Origin: Parabacteroides sp. TM07-1AC
GTDB taxonomy: Bacteria; Bacteroidota; Bacteroidia; Bacteroidales; Tannerellaceae
Direction of reading: 5' to 3'
Length of the DNA: 53,636 nt
Assembly (NCBI RefSeq): GCF_003480915.1
Contig: NZ_QUKD01000017.1
Location: forward strand, 1-53,636
How positions within the stretch are numbered: position 1 is the first letter of the stretch; each line of letters opens with the position of its first letter. Of this stretch, positions 26,816-37,300 are shown one piece after another. The notes under the pieces are model-generated. The model saw only the letters and a list, made by a program, of their open reading frames with translations. It had not been told where the DNA came from and ran no database searches. The translations under genes and the position numbers were made by a program.

Positions 26816-29800
26816 ATGTTTAGACTCAGAAAAAATCATATTTTATACAAGCTGATATTATTTATTTGCCTATCTTTCAGTTTACCAGTTTTGGCGGGGA
26901 ATATAAAAAATTACAAATTCCACACCTTGTCGCCTGAGGGTGGCTTTTATTATGATGGGGTAAAGTCTATTCAGCAGGACAACGACGGCTTTATCTGGAT
27001 CGTCATGGAGAACGATCTTTTCCGTTTTGACGGTTACCAGTTTAGAAGGTATTATTCTTATTTCAGAATGCTGGATACTTCGGATAAATGGTACTTTCGG
27101 AATGTGGAACTGGATGCCCGCGGACATTTGTTCGTTTCAACTAATAAAGGGCTTTTCGTTTACGATAAGATTACCGACTCTTTTAAAAGAATGTTCAAGC
27201 CGAATACGATGAACATTAAAACGGATTCTCGGGGGAATCTCTGGCTGATAAGTGCCAGTTTAGGCATTTTCGATGTGGAGAAAAAGACCTTTTTCGGAAT
27301 GGAGTCAGAAAAAGGTTTGTTGTATGATGCCGTGACTCTGTGTGCTGATGAGGATGAACTTATAACCGGAACTTCCCAAGGTGAGATATATCGGTTTGAC
27401 TATGACAAAATGTTTTTTGAACAAATTTGTGTGCTTTCGGATAACCAGGCAATTATCGAGATAAAAAAACATGGGAATGAGTTATGGGTGTTGACCGAAA
27501 GCTATGGACTGTATAAGTTGAATTATCAGACTTTGTCCATTATTAACCACTACAGTTTTTTTTGTACGCAAAATAACGAATATGTTCCGTCGAAAACTTT
27601 ATATGTCGATAAAAACGGTTATGTCTGGGTTGGTACTCAGAGAGGATTATATATCATGAATCCGGAAACGGAGGAATATTCCCATTTCACAAATTCAAAA
27701 TCAGATATTTTTTCTTTGCCCAGTAACTCGGTATGGACGATAGAAGAAGATGCCCAGAAAAATGTCTGGATAGGTACTTACTCGGGGGGGGTGTGTTATC
27801 TTAATTTTCAGGAGACATCCCGGTTCCGCACGTTTACTCCCCGTGAAAACGGTTTGAACCATAAAGTGGTAAGTGGTTTTGCAGAAGATGATGAATTTCT
27901 GTGGATCGCCACGGAAGGTGGTGGTGTCAACCGGATGAATAAGAAAACGGGGGAGTTCAGGTATTATACCCATAATCCGTTACAAAACAGTTTAACCTAC
28001 GATAATGTTAAATCGCTGGTTATCGACCAGTCTCAGAATCTATGGGTTGCCATGTATCGGGGAGGATTAGATTGTTTTTCTTACAAAACATCGGCCTTTA
28101 AGCGATTCAATAAAGATTATCGTTCAGACAACAGAATGCTAACCAACGATTTGAGAAAGGTGATACTGGAAGCGGATTCCGGTTTATGGATCAGCTATCA
28201 GTCGGCAGGTATTTCTTTCTATTCGTTTGCAACAGATCGTTTTACTCATTATCTGTCGAAAAGAGATAACAACAATAGTTCCATCTCGGATCTTTGCCGG
28301 GGAAGAGAAGATGATTTATGGGTGGTCAATAACGAGGAACTCTATTATATGAATGTTAGGTCTAAGGAGTACAGGAAGATTGCTTCGGATTCGACTTACA
28401 GTCTCAGGGCACAGGCGTTATGTCTGGATGAAACGGGGAATGTGTGGATTGGAACGGTTGGGAGTGGGTTGGTTAAATACGATGTGAAGAATAACCGGTT
28501 TTATTCCGTCAATGATATTTTGCGCTATGACGTATCCACAATTTATAGTCTTTGTGCGGATGATGATAACGATCTCTGGATGGGCACGGATAACGGTCTG
28601 TTTAAATATAATATAGAAAAAAATACCTTTTTCCGTTTTGATAAGAAAGACGGGATACAGGGAATCGTATTTTATCCGAAAGCCTGTATGAAAGGGAAAA
28701 ATGGTGAATTGTATTTTGGAGGGACCAACGGTTTTACAATTATCAATCCGAAGGAAGTGTTGCTCAGTGAATTTAAACCGACTGCTATTATTACAGATTT
28801 CTATATAGATAATGAGATTGTAAAACCCGATTCGACTGGTTCTCCGTTGCACCAGTCGATTTCTACTACCAAAGAGATCATTTTGGATTATAACCAGATA
28901 AATTTTGGTTTTAAGTTGTCTTCTGATAATTACCTGATACCGGAGAAGAACCGGTTTAAATACAGGTTGGTGGGATACGATCAGCGTTGGATAGAGATCG
29001 ATGCCACAAGCCGGATCGTGTCTTATGCCAAAGTTCCTTCGGGTACTTATACATTTGAAGTGATGGCATCCAATAATGATGGCGTATGGAATGATGTTCT
29101 AACAACGATCCGGATCAGAAGGTTACCGGCTCCCTGGTTTAGCTGGTGGGCGTATATGATTTATGGTTTCCTGTTTTTTACTTTAGGAGGAACTGTTTTG
29201 TATTATTACAACCATCAGAAAAAACTGAAACTAGAGCTTTATATGGATTCTTTGGAAATGGAGAAGAAGGAAGAGAACCATCAGGCTCAACTGCGCTTCT
29301 TTACAAATATTTCCCATGATTTCCGAACTCCGCTGTCTCTTATCATGGCTTCTGTCGAGCATATGCAGCAACAGTATGGGAACAATCATTATATCCGATT
29401 GTTGAATAGTAATGCCCGCCGCCTGCTGAATCTGGTTAATGAGCTGATGGATTTTAGGACAGTGGAGAATGGGAAAATGAAGCTGAAGGTACATTCATCT
29501 AATATTAACCGTTTTGTTCAGGAGGTCGCTTCTGATTTTCAGGAGTATGCTTTACAAAAGGAGATCGACTACACGATTCAGTGTGATCCGGCTTTATCAG
29601 TGCCTATTTACTTCGATGAACAGGTCATGGAGAAAGTAATTATGAACTTATTGAACAATGCATTCAAATACACAGGCAATAGAGGGCATATTGTAGTCGA
29701 GACCCGGTTGGATAAGGAACCTTTTCGGTCCGGTTTTAAAAACAGCTATAAAATACAATCTAATCCGGAGTTGGTCCGGACTTTCAGTATTTTGGTCAAG

Positions 29801-30910
29801 GATACAGGTGTCGGTATCTCAGCCGAATCTATAGCCCAAGTGTTTGAACGTTTCTATAAAGTTGATTCGGATGATACGGAGGCTCACATCGGTTCCGGAA
29901 TCGGGCTTGCGTTGGTAAAAAGTCTGGTATTGCTTCATAAAGGAGCTATTTCGATTTATAGTGAACGCAACAAAGGTACGGAAATGCTTGTGCAGTTTCC
30001 TCTGGATAAAGAAATGTATGATGCTGTGGAATTGTTGGAAAATGAAGCATCAGCGAAAAATATGACAATGTCATATTTTATCGAACCGGAACTCCTGTTT
30101 GATAAACAGGAATCAGATAAACAGGAATTCTTCTTGTTGAGAGACAGGAAACGAATCCTTTTGGTGGAAGATAATGAGGATTTGCGTGGTTTGATGGCGA
30201 TGCATCTTCGCTCTTCTTTTGAGATTGTCGAGGCCGGGAATGGGGTGGAAGCATCCGATATAGTGGAAGAAATGGAAATCGACCTTATCGTCAGTGATAT
30301 TATGATGCCGGTAAAAAGCGGAATAACTTTATGCAGGGAGATAAAGGAAAACATGAACTTTTCCCATATACCATTTATTATGCTGACAGCCAGAGGTGGA
30401 TTGGAGAATCAGATGGAAGGGGTGGACTCCGGTGCGGATGCTTATTTTGAAAAGCCGGTTGATTTCGGACTTCTGAAATTGACTGTGCAGAATATATTCA
30501 GGCAACAGCAAAACCTGAAAGAACACTATGTTCGGAACTATTTCGTTGACAGTCGGGAACTGGCAGCAAACCAGCAGGATAATAAATTTATCAGTCGTCT
30601 GATCGAAATTATTGAGAGTCGTATCGACCAGCCGGACATGGATGTCAGCTACATTGCCTCCGAGTTGTCGATGAGCCGGAGTAAACTCTATGCGAAAGTC
30701 AAATCGCTGACGGATAAATCAATTGTCGAGTTCATCAGAAGTTACCGTCTGCGAAAGGCTGCTAGATTGTTGATAGAGGAAAATCTGTCTATCCGTGAAA
30801 CGATGGAGCGGATTGGTATCGAGAGCCAGTCATATTTCACTCGTATCTTCAAGAATGAGTTCGGAATGATCCCTACTGCATTTATTCAGAAGAACAAGGC
30901 CGTAAAGTAA
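26816..30910 (+). CDS. Hybrid two-component system regulator (HTCS)
   Basis: This 1364-residue protein combines sensor, kinase and transcription factor in one chain. After a signal/anchor helix come repeated regulator beta-propeller units (WIVMEND, VWVGTQRGLY, DLWMGTDNGLF, about 30-685) and a Y_Y_Y domain (about 690-765). A membrane helix lies at about 775-798. The kinase has its phosphoacceptor His near 833 (NISHDFRTPL) and the ATP motifs NLLNNAFKYTG, DTGVGIS and GSGIGLALV. A receiver domain follows with Asp near 1160 (LIVSDIMMP) and a C-terminal AraC-type DNA-binding domain (about 1255-1360). HTCS proteins sense a periplasmic oligosaccharide and activate their PUL. A terminator separates it from the lyase genes, so it is transcribed independently. 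Confidence 0.96.
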   Translation: MFRLRKNHILYKLILFICLSFSLPVLAGNIKNYKFHTLSPEGGFYYDGVKSIQQDNDGFIWIVMENDLFRFDGYQFRRYYSYFRMLDTSDKWYFRNVELDARGHLFVSTNKGLFVYDKITDSFKRMFKPNTMNIKTDSRGNLWLISASLGIFDVEKKTFFGMESEKGLLYDAVTLCADEDELITGTSQGEIYRFDYDKMFFEQICVLSDNQAIIEIKKHGNELWVLTESYGLYKLNYQTLSIINHYSFFCTQNNEYVPSKTLYVDKNGYVWVGTQRGLYIMNPETEEYSHFTNSKSDIFSLPSNSVWTIEEDAQKNVWIGTYSGGVCYLNFQETSRFRTFTPRENGLNHKVVSGFAEDDEFLWIATEGGGVNRMNKKTGEFRYYTHNPLQNSLTYDNVKSLVIDQSQNLWVAMYRGGLDCFSYKTSAFKRFNKDYRSDNRMLTNDLRKVILEADSGLWISYQSAGISFYSFATDRFTHYLSKRDNNNSSISDLCRGREDDLWVVNNEELYYMNVRSKEYRKIASDSTYSLRAQALCLDETGNVWIGTVGSGLVKYDVKNNRFYSVNDILRYDVSTIYSLCADDDNDLWMGTDNGLFKYNIEKNTFFRFDKKDGIQGIVFYPKACMKGKNGELYFGGTNGFTIINPKEVLLSEFKPTAIITDFYIDNEIVKPDSTGSPLHQSISTTKEIILDYNQINFGFKLSSDNYLIPEKNRFKYRLVGYDQRWIEIDATSRIVSYAKVPSGTYTFEVMASNNDGVWNDVLTTIRIRRLPAPWFSWWAYMIYGFLFFTLGGTVLYYYNHQKKLKLELYMDSLEMEKKEENHQAQLRFFTNISHDFRTPLSLIMASVEHMQQQYGNNHYIRLLNSNARRLLNLVNELMDFRTVENGKMKLKVHSSNINRFVQEVASDFQEYALQKEIDYTIQCDPALSVPIYFDEQVMEKVIMNLLNNAFKYTGNRGHIVVETRLDKEPFRSGFKNSYKIQSNPELVRTFSILVKDTGVGISAESIAQVFERFYKVDSDDTEAHIGSGIGLALVKSLVLLHKGAISIYSERNKGTEMLVQFPLDKEMYDAVELLENEASAKNMTMSYFIEPELLFDKQESDKQEFFLLRDRKRILLVEDNEDLRGLMAMHLRSSFEIVEAGNGVEASDIVEEMEIDLIVSDIMMPVKSGITLCREIKENMNFSHIPFIMLTARGGLENQMEGVDSGADAYFEKPVDFGLLKLTVQNIFRQQQNLKEHYVRNYFVDSRELAANQQDNKFISRLIEIIESRIDQPDMDVSYIASELSMSRSKLYAKVKSLTDKSIVEFIRSYRLRKAARLLIEENLSIRETMERIGIESQSYFTRIFKNEFGMIPTAFIQKNKAVK

Positions 30911-30992
30911 AATAATTGGGGGGATCTAGCGGGTTGTTTGGGGCATACAGTGATTTTGTTCCGGAATAGAGTCATTTTCTCTTGATCTTCTA

Positions 30993-31060
30993 TTCATATC
31001 ACAGTTGTGATACAAAAGAAATCCATCTGTAAAACAAACGGAATCTGACTGTGATATGAA
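30993..31060. repeat. Inverted repeats with TGTGATA half-sites between convergent genes
   Basis: A perfect 13-nt inverted repeat (30993-31005 with 31048-31060) flanks 42 nt. Nested in it is a palindrome TATCACA-GT-TGTGATA (30997-31012). A further near half-site, AGTGATA, lies at 31072-31078. The element sits between the HTCS gene and the convergent EEP gene, in a 190-bp gap that shows no clear intrinsic terminator. It could terminate both transcripts by hairpin formation or be a protein-binding site. Confidence 0.6.
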
Positions 31061-31100
31061 AAGAAGACAGTAGTGATATACAATATTAGCAGTCTGCCTT

Positions 31101-32708
31101 TTATTTAAAGTAGAATGACGTCACTACGCTTCCATGATCGGAGGGCCACCCTACAGGATGATGGCTCAGGGCTTCCGAACGATAGGGTATTAGTTTCTCC
31201 CCTTTGTAATAGATATAGTCGATCCGCTGGGGAAGGCAACTCAGTTTTTTAGCTCCCAGATTGATGAGCGGCGACCAGGTTGCTCCCTGGTTTAACAGGA
31301 CATCCGGATAAAGATGACGAAAGCTATCGGTGAAACCTTTATCGATGACCTGTTTCGATACTTCCAGTTTGGCAAACGCACCCTGATGGGCCGGCCGGGT
31401 CTGCTCGTTCCAATCCAGATGAGAGTCACAGTTGAAATCTCCGACCAGTATGACCGGTGTTTCTGCCGACTGTGCGGTATGAGGTGCCATTTGTTTCAGT
31501 ATCTCTCTGATTTCCGGCAGGCGGGTCTGCGCTTCATCCTCTTCGTATTTCTTTATCGCCTCTTTTCCTTTATTCAGATCGGCAACGTCGGGTAGGTAAT
31601 GAAGCCAGATGTCGTAGAAGGCGATTTGCTGTTCCTCATTCAAGCGGATAAATGCTCCTCCCGAATTGAATGAACGGAACAGTTGAATCGTTTCGTCTAT
31701 CGGGTAACGGCTCATAATGCTGAGATTGGAACTGATCAAGTAGAAATAATACCCGAGGGAGTCTGCAATGATAGCACCGGAACCGTACGTTTCGATCAAT
31801 CCGATCACATCCGCATTCTCTTTTTTCAGGACGTCTATGACACGGTTTACGCCGACCTGCTTGCCGAAGCGCCTTCCGCCATGCCATATATTCCATACCT
31901 GTACTTTTAGTTTGTCGGGCTTGTAAGACGGATACAAGGGAGATAATGGGAAGAACTGTCCGTAACTTTCCCGTACCTCCTGGCTGCTGATCGGACGATC
32001 CCACATCTTCACTTCGTCTATTTTTCCGTTGAAGGCCATCCATTCGCCCCGGCACTCCCAATCCTGTTCCTCATCACTCCCTCCTACGATCGTGCGGAAT
32101 TTACTTTCGAGCGACTGGAGTCCTTCTGTCTGATAAATAGCAACATTGCGTCCATCCAGATACATCCATACTTCTCCCTTTTTCTTATCTACGGATACTG
32201 TCAATTGATGCCATTTCCCGTCGTTTATGGCCTGCCGTCCGGCTGTCGGCTGATAGCTGTAACTGTTCTTTCCGTCGTTCAGGCTCAGATACCAAGCTCC
32301 GTTTTCCTGCGTTCCGATACACCAGCCCGTCGGGTCGGCAGTCGTTGCATTCGTCATGATTGGCGTACCTAATGGGGCGCCGGGTTTCGTTTTTACCCAG
32401 ACTTGCAGGGTGAACGAACGGTCTGCTGCAAAAGACGGACGTTCTTTAGCGGTCAGGGAAAGGGGAATACGATAAGCTATCTCATCTGTCAGGTCGAGGG
32501 CTTTCCCTTTTAATCCTTCACTATAGGAAGAGGTATGCACCAGGAAAAGGGAGGATGAATCGCGGGTTGCAATTTCTGCCATCCGGATGGCTTCCGGCTG
32601 CGGATCATCGAAAGACTGATAGTAGACCAGCCCCTGTTCGGGGCTTTGGGCTACTATGTTTGAGCAAAAGGCTATCAGCGATATGCCTGTGATCAGTTTC
32701 TTGAACAT
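31101..32708 (-). CDS. LamG-like domain fused to EEP-superfamily phosphoesterase
   Basis: This 535-residue secreted protein (signal peptide to about NIVAQ) has two parts. Residues 25-255 form a LamG/concanavalin A-like jelly roll (FTLQVWVKT, DGKWHQLTVSVDK, GKIDEVKMWDRP). Residues 265-535 form an endonuclease/exonuclease/phosphatase (EEP) domain with its metal and catalytic motifs: VWNIWHGG, the glutamate in IGLIETYG, VGDFNCDSH, QRIDYIYY and the terminal WPSDHGSVV. EEP enzymes cleave phosphoester bonds in nucleic acids, sphingomyelin or inositol phosphates; the substrate here is unknown. It follows susD by 12 nt and ends the sigma/FecR-controlled operon, so it probably acts on what that SusC/D pair imports. 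Confidence 0.85.
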   Translation of the reverse strand: MFKKLITGISLIAFCSNIVAQSPEQGLVYYQSFDDPQPEAIRMAEIATRDSSSLFLVHTSSYSEGLKGKALDLTDEIAYRIPLSLTAKERPSFAADRSFTLQVWVKTKPGAPLGTPIMTNATTADPTGWCIGTQENGAWYLSLNDGKNSYSYQPTAGRQAINDGKWHQLTVSVDKKKGEVWMYLDGRNVAIYQTEGLQSLESKFRTIVGGSDEEQDWECRGEWMAFNGKIDEVKMWDRPISSQEVRESYGQFFPLSPLYPSYKPDKLKVQVWNIWHGGRRFGKQVGVNRVIDVLKKENADVIGLIETYGSGAIIADSLGYYFYLISSNLSIMSRYPIDETIQLFRSFNSGGAFIRLNEEQQIAFYDIWLHYLPDVADLNKGKEAIKKYEEDEAQTRLPEIREILKQMAPHTAQSAETPVILVGDFNCDSHLDWNEQTRPAHQGAFAKLEVSKQVIDKGFTDSFRHLYPDVLLNQGATWSPLINLGAKKLSCLPQRIDYIYYKGEKLIPYRSEALSHHPVGWPSDHGSVVTSFYFK

Positions 32709-32720
32709 AAAATATTGGGG

Positions 32721-34328
32721 TTAATAACCTTCATTCTGGGGAAGAAGGTTGCTGTTTAGTGTTATTTCATTTGTAGGAACACCGAACAGTTCGTGATAAT
32801 CCTTTACATTTTTCGCTGCTTCTTTCGGATAGTAAGATTCAGAGAAAAGATATTCGATGTCATTCAGATGAGTAACTCCCTGTATTGCTTTGACCAGGTT
32901 ATGGGTACGGAATAAGTCAAATTTCCGGTGTCCTTCATAACAAAGCTCCAGGGCCCGTTCCTTGAGGATAGCTTCACGTAATTGTGCTTGCGACAGGCCT
33001 TGTAGTTTCCAACCGGGGTTGATGGTCCCGTCTTCGTTGGTGTAAGCTCTTTCGCGGACTTCATTAATATAGGTAAAAGCTTCATTCGTTTTGTTTTGTT
33101 CATTCAAAGCCTCAGCAAATATTAATAAGACGTCTGCCCATCGTAAGAGAGGAAAATTCAGGGAAGTTCCTTCGCGGTCGGCACGGCGGTTCTCCACATC
33201 ACAGAATTTCACAATATAAGGAGTTCGTACAATTTCTCCTTTGTATTTGATACCTGCTCCCAGATGTTGGGCGGTAGTACCTGTTCCTGCAATAAGTTCC
33301 TTGTATTTACTTTCCGAAGCCAGGCGGAAATTGAACTTCCAGCGGCTGTCGTTTTCTGTATCATACCACTTGTCTTCATCCGGTACATAATAAGAAGCGA
33401 ACGGAAGAAGAGGGGCTATTGCTGCACTGTTTTTATACGGACTGTCTGATTCTTCCGTATAATCACCGTAGCAGGTAGTCTGACTGGGTAATTCTGTCTT
33501 TTCGATTAATGCCTGGGCTGCAAAAAGACTTTCTTTGCTGTTGTTGTACTTAGAATTGAATACATCGCTGTAATGTGGCAGTAATCCTCGTTTACCTTCA
33601 GTATAGAGTTGGCGACAGAGTTCTTCGCATTTGGCATACTCTTTTTCGAAAAGGTATATTTTAGCCATTAATCCGATGGCGCTGCTACGGCTTACCCTTC
33701 CTGCATCAGAGGTGCTATACTCGTCGAACTCAGGTAAGTTTTCGGCTGCATATTGCAGATCGGGAAGAGCAACCTCCTTCCGGACCTGAGATGCAGGAGT
33801 GCGGCTTAATGTCAGATAGGCATCTATATCTGTTACCGGTTCGAGTATTACTGGCAGATCCCCGAAGAAGTTGGTCAGGTGGAAGTACAGGAAACCACGA
33901 ACGAAACGGGCTTCTGCCAACAGACGTTCCTTTGGTATCTGTTTAAACAAGCTCTCGTCCATTGCTTCGATATTGGCGATTGCCAGGTTGGCGTTGCGGA
34001 TATATTTGAATCCGTCGCGCCATGTCCATCCGATACGCTCTGCCGATGCATTATGAGTATAAGTTGCTATCGGGTCGAGAGTTGGCCAGTTGTCTGTCGG
34101 GGAACGGGTCCCGATGTCTGTCCCGAATTCCATAACCATCATGGCCTGGCGAGTATATACATTCGCATCGGCAAATGCATTGTATAGGTCGTTAACACAG
34201 GAAAGAGCATTGTTTTCGTCGATGAAGAAATTGCTTCCGGCAACATCCCCTTTAGGATTTTCATCCAATAAACCTGAACATGAGCTCAGCAGGAGAAAAA
34301 CAAACGGTAATATTTTGAAAATTTTCAT
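32721..34328 (-). CDS. SusD/RagB lipoprotein (EEP locus)
   Basis: This 535-residue SusD-family lipoprotein has the lipobox LLSSC. It shows the helical core (LAEARFVRGFLYFHLTNFFG) and the C-terminal signature (LRWADVLLIFAEALNEQ ... RALELCYEGHRKFDLFRTH). It lies 12 nt after the STN-bearing susC gene and 12 nt before the EEP gene, all on the - strand. It would cap the partner SusC on the cell surface. The ligand is unknown; the absence of glycosidases in this operon means a phosphate-containing ligand is possible. Confidence 0.94.
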   Translation of the reverse strand: MKIFKILPFVFLLLSSCSGLLDENPKGDVAGSNFFIDENNALSCVNDLYNAFADANVYTRQAMMVMEFGTDIGTRSPTDNWPTLDPIATYTHNASAERIGWTWRDGFKYIRNANLAIANIEAMDESLFKQIPKERLLAEARFVRGFLYFHLTNFFGDLPVILEPVTDIDAYLTLSRTPASQVRKEVALPDLQYAAENLPEFDEYSTSDAGRVSRSSAIGLMAKIYLFEKEYAKCEELCRQLYTEGKRGLLPHYSDVFNSKYNNSKESLFAAQALIEKTELPSQTTCYGDYTEESDSPYKNSAAIAPLLPFASYYVPDEDKWYDTENDSRWKFNFRLASESKYKELIAGTGTTAQHLGAGIKYKGEIVRTPYIVKFCDVENRRADREGTSLNFPLLRWADVLLIFAEALNEQNKTNEAFTYINEVRERAYTNEDGTINPGWKLQGLSQAQLREAILKERALELCYEGHRKFDLFRTHNLVKAIQGVTHLNDIEYLFSESYYPKEAAKNVKDYHELFGVPTNEITLNSNLLPQNEGY

Positions 34329-34340
34329 ATGCTATCAGTA

Positions 34341-37300
34341 TTATAAGGTAAATTTAACGCCTAATGTGAAAGAACGGTTCATTGGGTATTGTCCCCAATC
34401 GTAACCTCTTAAAATAGGACTACTTGAATATAAGCTGACTTCCGGATCATATCCCCGGTAGTTACAGATGTTGAACAGGTTATTTCCTGTTGCATAGACG
34501 CGTGCAGCGGAAAATCCGATGGGGCTCAACCATTTCATCGGCAGGTCGTAAGCCAGTGTCAGGGACGACAACCGGAGGAAACTGCCGTTTTCCACAAATC
34601 TTGTGTCGACCGCATAGATGTATTCGTTACTCGGGCGAGCTACCGATGTGTTCGGATTTTCAGGAGTCCAGATCTGTTCTGCCAGATCGCGGTAGCAGTT
34701 TACAGCCGAATTACCCGGCAGAAAGTAAGCACTGTTCAGGTTTAAGACATCGTTGCCTACGGAGTATTGGAAGAATGCATTTAAAGAGAGTCCCTTCCAG
34801 CTGACCGTCGTGCCGAAGCCTCCGAAGAAATCAGGGTTGGCATTTCCTATGACCGTTGAGTTGTTGGGATCGTCTTTGATATCTTTGAATTTAGCATCTC
34901 CCGGACGGGCATTCAATCCTTTGGCATCGATTTCTTCTTGCGTCAGGACACCTTCGTATACTTGTCCGTAAAAAAGTCCGATAGGTTCGCCTACTTTCAG
35001 TATACTGCTGTAATAACCACCCCAATGTTCTCCTACGTATTTATATTTATCCGGTCCTAGACTCAGTACTTTACTGCGATTGGTTGAAATATTGAAGTTT
35101 GCATCCCATTTCCAATCCTTATTGTCGATCAATGAAGCATTCAGTGAAAGTTCAAATCCTGTATTCTTTAATGATCCCAGGTTTTGTAGCTGTGTGGACT
35201 GTCCGATGTATGAAGGGACGGAAATTTTCCAAAGCAAATCGCGTGTCTTCTTATGATAGAAATCCAAAGATCCGCTTAGACGGGAGTTGAAAAGCGAGAA
35301 GTCGACACCCAGGTCGAACTGATCGGTCTTTTCCCATGTCAGGTTGGGATTGGGAACTTCGCTCGGGGTATAGGTGACGATTTGGGAACCACCTAGAATC
35401 GTACTTCCGGATGAAAAGAGATATTGTGTGGAGTAAATGTCGATAGCCTGGTTACCTACACGACCGTAACTGGTACGCAGTTTCAAATCGTTTATGACGG
35501 ATTGCTTTTTCATGAAAGCTTCTTCCGTAATGCGCCATCCTACTGATACGGAAGGGAAGAAAGCCCATTTATTTCCTTCTGAGAAACGGGATGAACCGTC
35601 ATAACGGGCAACGACTGTCAATAAGTAACGATTATCGTACGCATAGTTAATACGTGAAAGATAGGACATGTATCCCCAGTTGTGATAACCGGATTCTACC
35701 TTGTCTTTTACCTGTGCGGCATTCAGGTCGTGAAAGCCTGTGATGTCATTGGCAAAATTAGAGACTTCGGTATTCAAGCCTTTGTCATGCCCTTTCTGGG
35801 CGGTAAAACCTGCCAGGACGGAAAGTGAATGTACCTCTTTTTTCAGATTATATGTCAACGTATGTTCCGTCAATAGGTCCTGGCTCTCGGATGTGAGGGC
35901 CTTTGCACTATTCGTCTTTTCCAGGTACGAACCTTTTCTGGGTGAGAAATAATCTTCACGCTGGTAATTCCACTTTACACCTAATGTCGATTTCCATACC
36001 CAGTGAGGGTCGAGTTTGAATTGTAGATAAGAATTGTTCAGCAGATAATATCCGTTTTTTTCGTCGGTCGGCAACAATGCTTCGGCTAACGGGTTACGTC
36101 CGGTCGGACGGCTGGGCTCCGTATAGTTGTATGAACCATCTTCATTCACGGCACTCCCTATAGGAGACATACCGACGCCATATACAGCCATTTCGAAATG
36201 GTTGTCGGGATCGGAAGGCATGGTCGACAGATCATGGAACTCATGAGAAAGGCTGACGGTCGTTCCCATACTGAACCACGGCTTGATCTCCGCATCCACG
36301 TTTGTGCGGAATGTTGTGCGGTTGAATCCGGATCCGATCATAATACCTTCCTGGTCAAAATGATTGACGGAAACAAGATATTTGATCTTTTCAGTACCGC
36401 CTCTGCTGGAAAAGTTGAGATTGTAAACCGGAGCAGTACGGAAAAGCTCATCCTGCCAGTCAACACCTGTGACCTTGGATGGATCGGCATAAGGAATTGT
36501 CGTCCCGTTGATCTTGGCTACTTTGTTTAAATAGGATGCATATTCGGTTGCTGAAAGTAAGTCGATTTTGTGGGGTAGTTTTTGCCAACCGTAGGAAGCT
36601 TCAACATCGAATGTCGCTTTGCCGGCTTTACCGCGTTTGGTTGTTACCAGAATGACACCGTTGGAGCCACGAGCACCGTATATGGCCGTGGATGTTGCGT
36701 CTTTCAACACTTCGATGGACTCTATATCGTTCGGGTTTAATGAATTAAGGTCACCGGCATCGACAAATCCGTCGATCACATACAGAGGTTCGTTACTGGC
36801 AGAAAGGGAGTTACCTCCTCGGATACGAATGGATGAAGATGTTCCGGGCGTACCGTTTGACTGAACGACCTGCATACCGGCAACACGTCCGCGAAGCAAC
36901 TGGTCGACACGTGGTACAGGTTGTTCGATCAGGTCTTGTCCGCGAACGGAACTTATGGCGCTGATCAGGTCCGATTTCTTTTGTGTACCGTATCCTACGA
37001 CAACAACTTCTTCCAGATTTTGTGTGTCTTCCGTCATTTTAATGGATAGGGTCGTTTGTGTACCTGCCTTTATCTGTAAGGGGTTATAGCCGATATAACT
37101 GATCTCCAGGATATCGCCGGGAGTAGCCTGAAGGGTGAACTTGCCGTCCAGGTCTGTGACAGTCCCGTTCGTAGTCCCCTTGACCATGATATTGGCACCA
37201 ATGATCGGTTCCCCTTTTTCGTCGGTGACGGTACCGCTTATCGTTCCCGACTGGCGGGATGATTGAGCCGGTTGAGGTGTTTTCTCCGGTTTGATGATAA

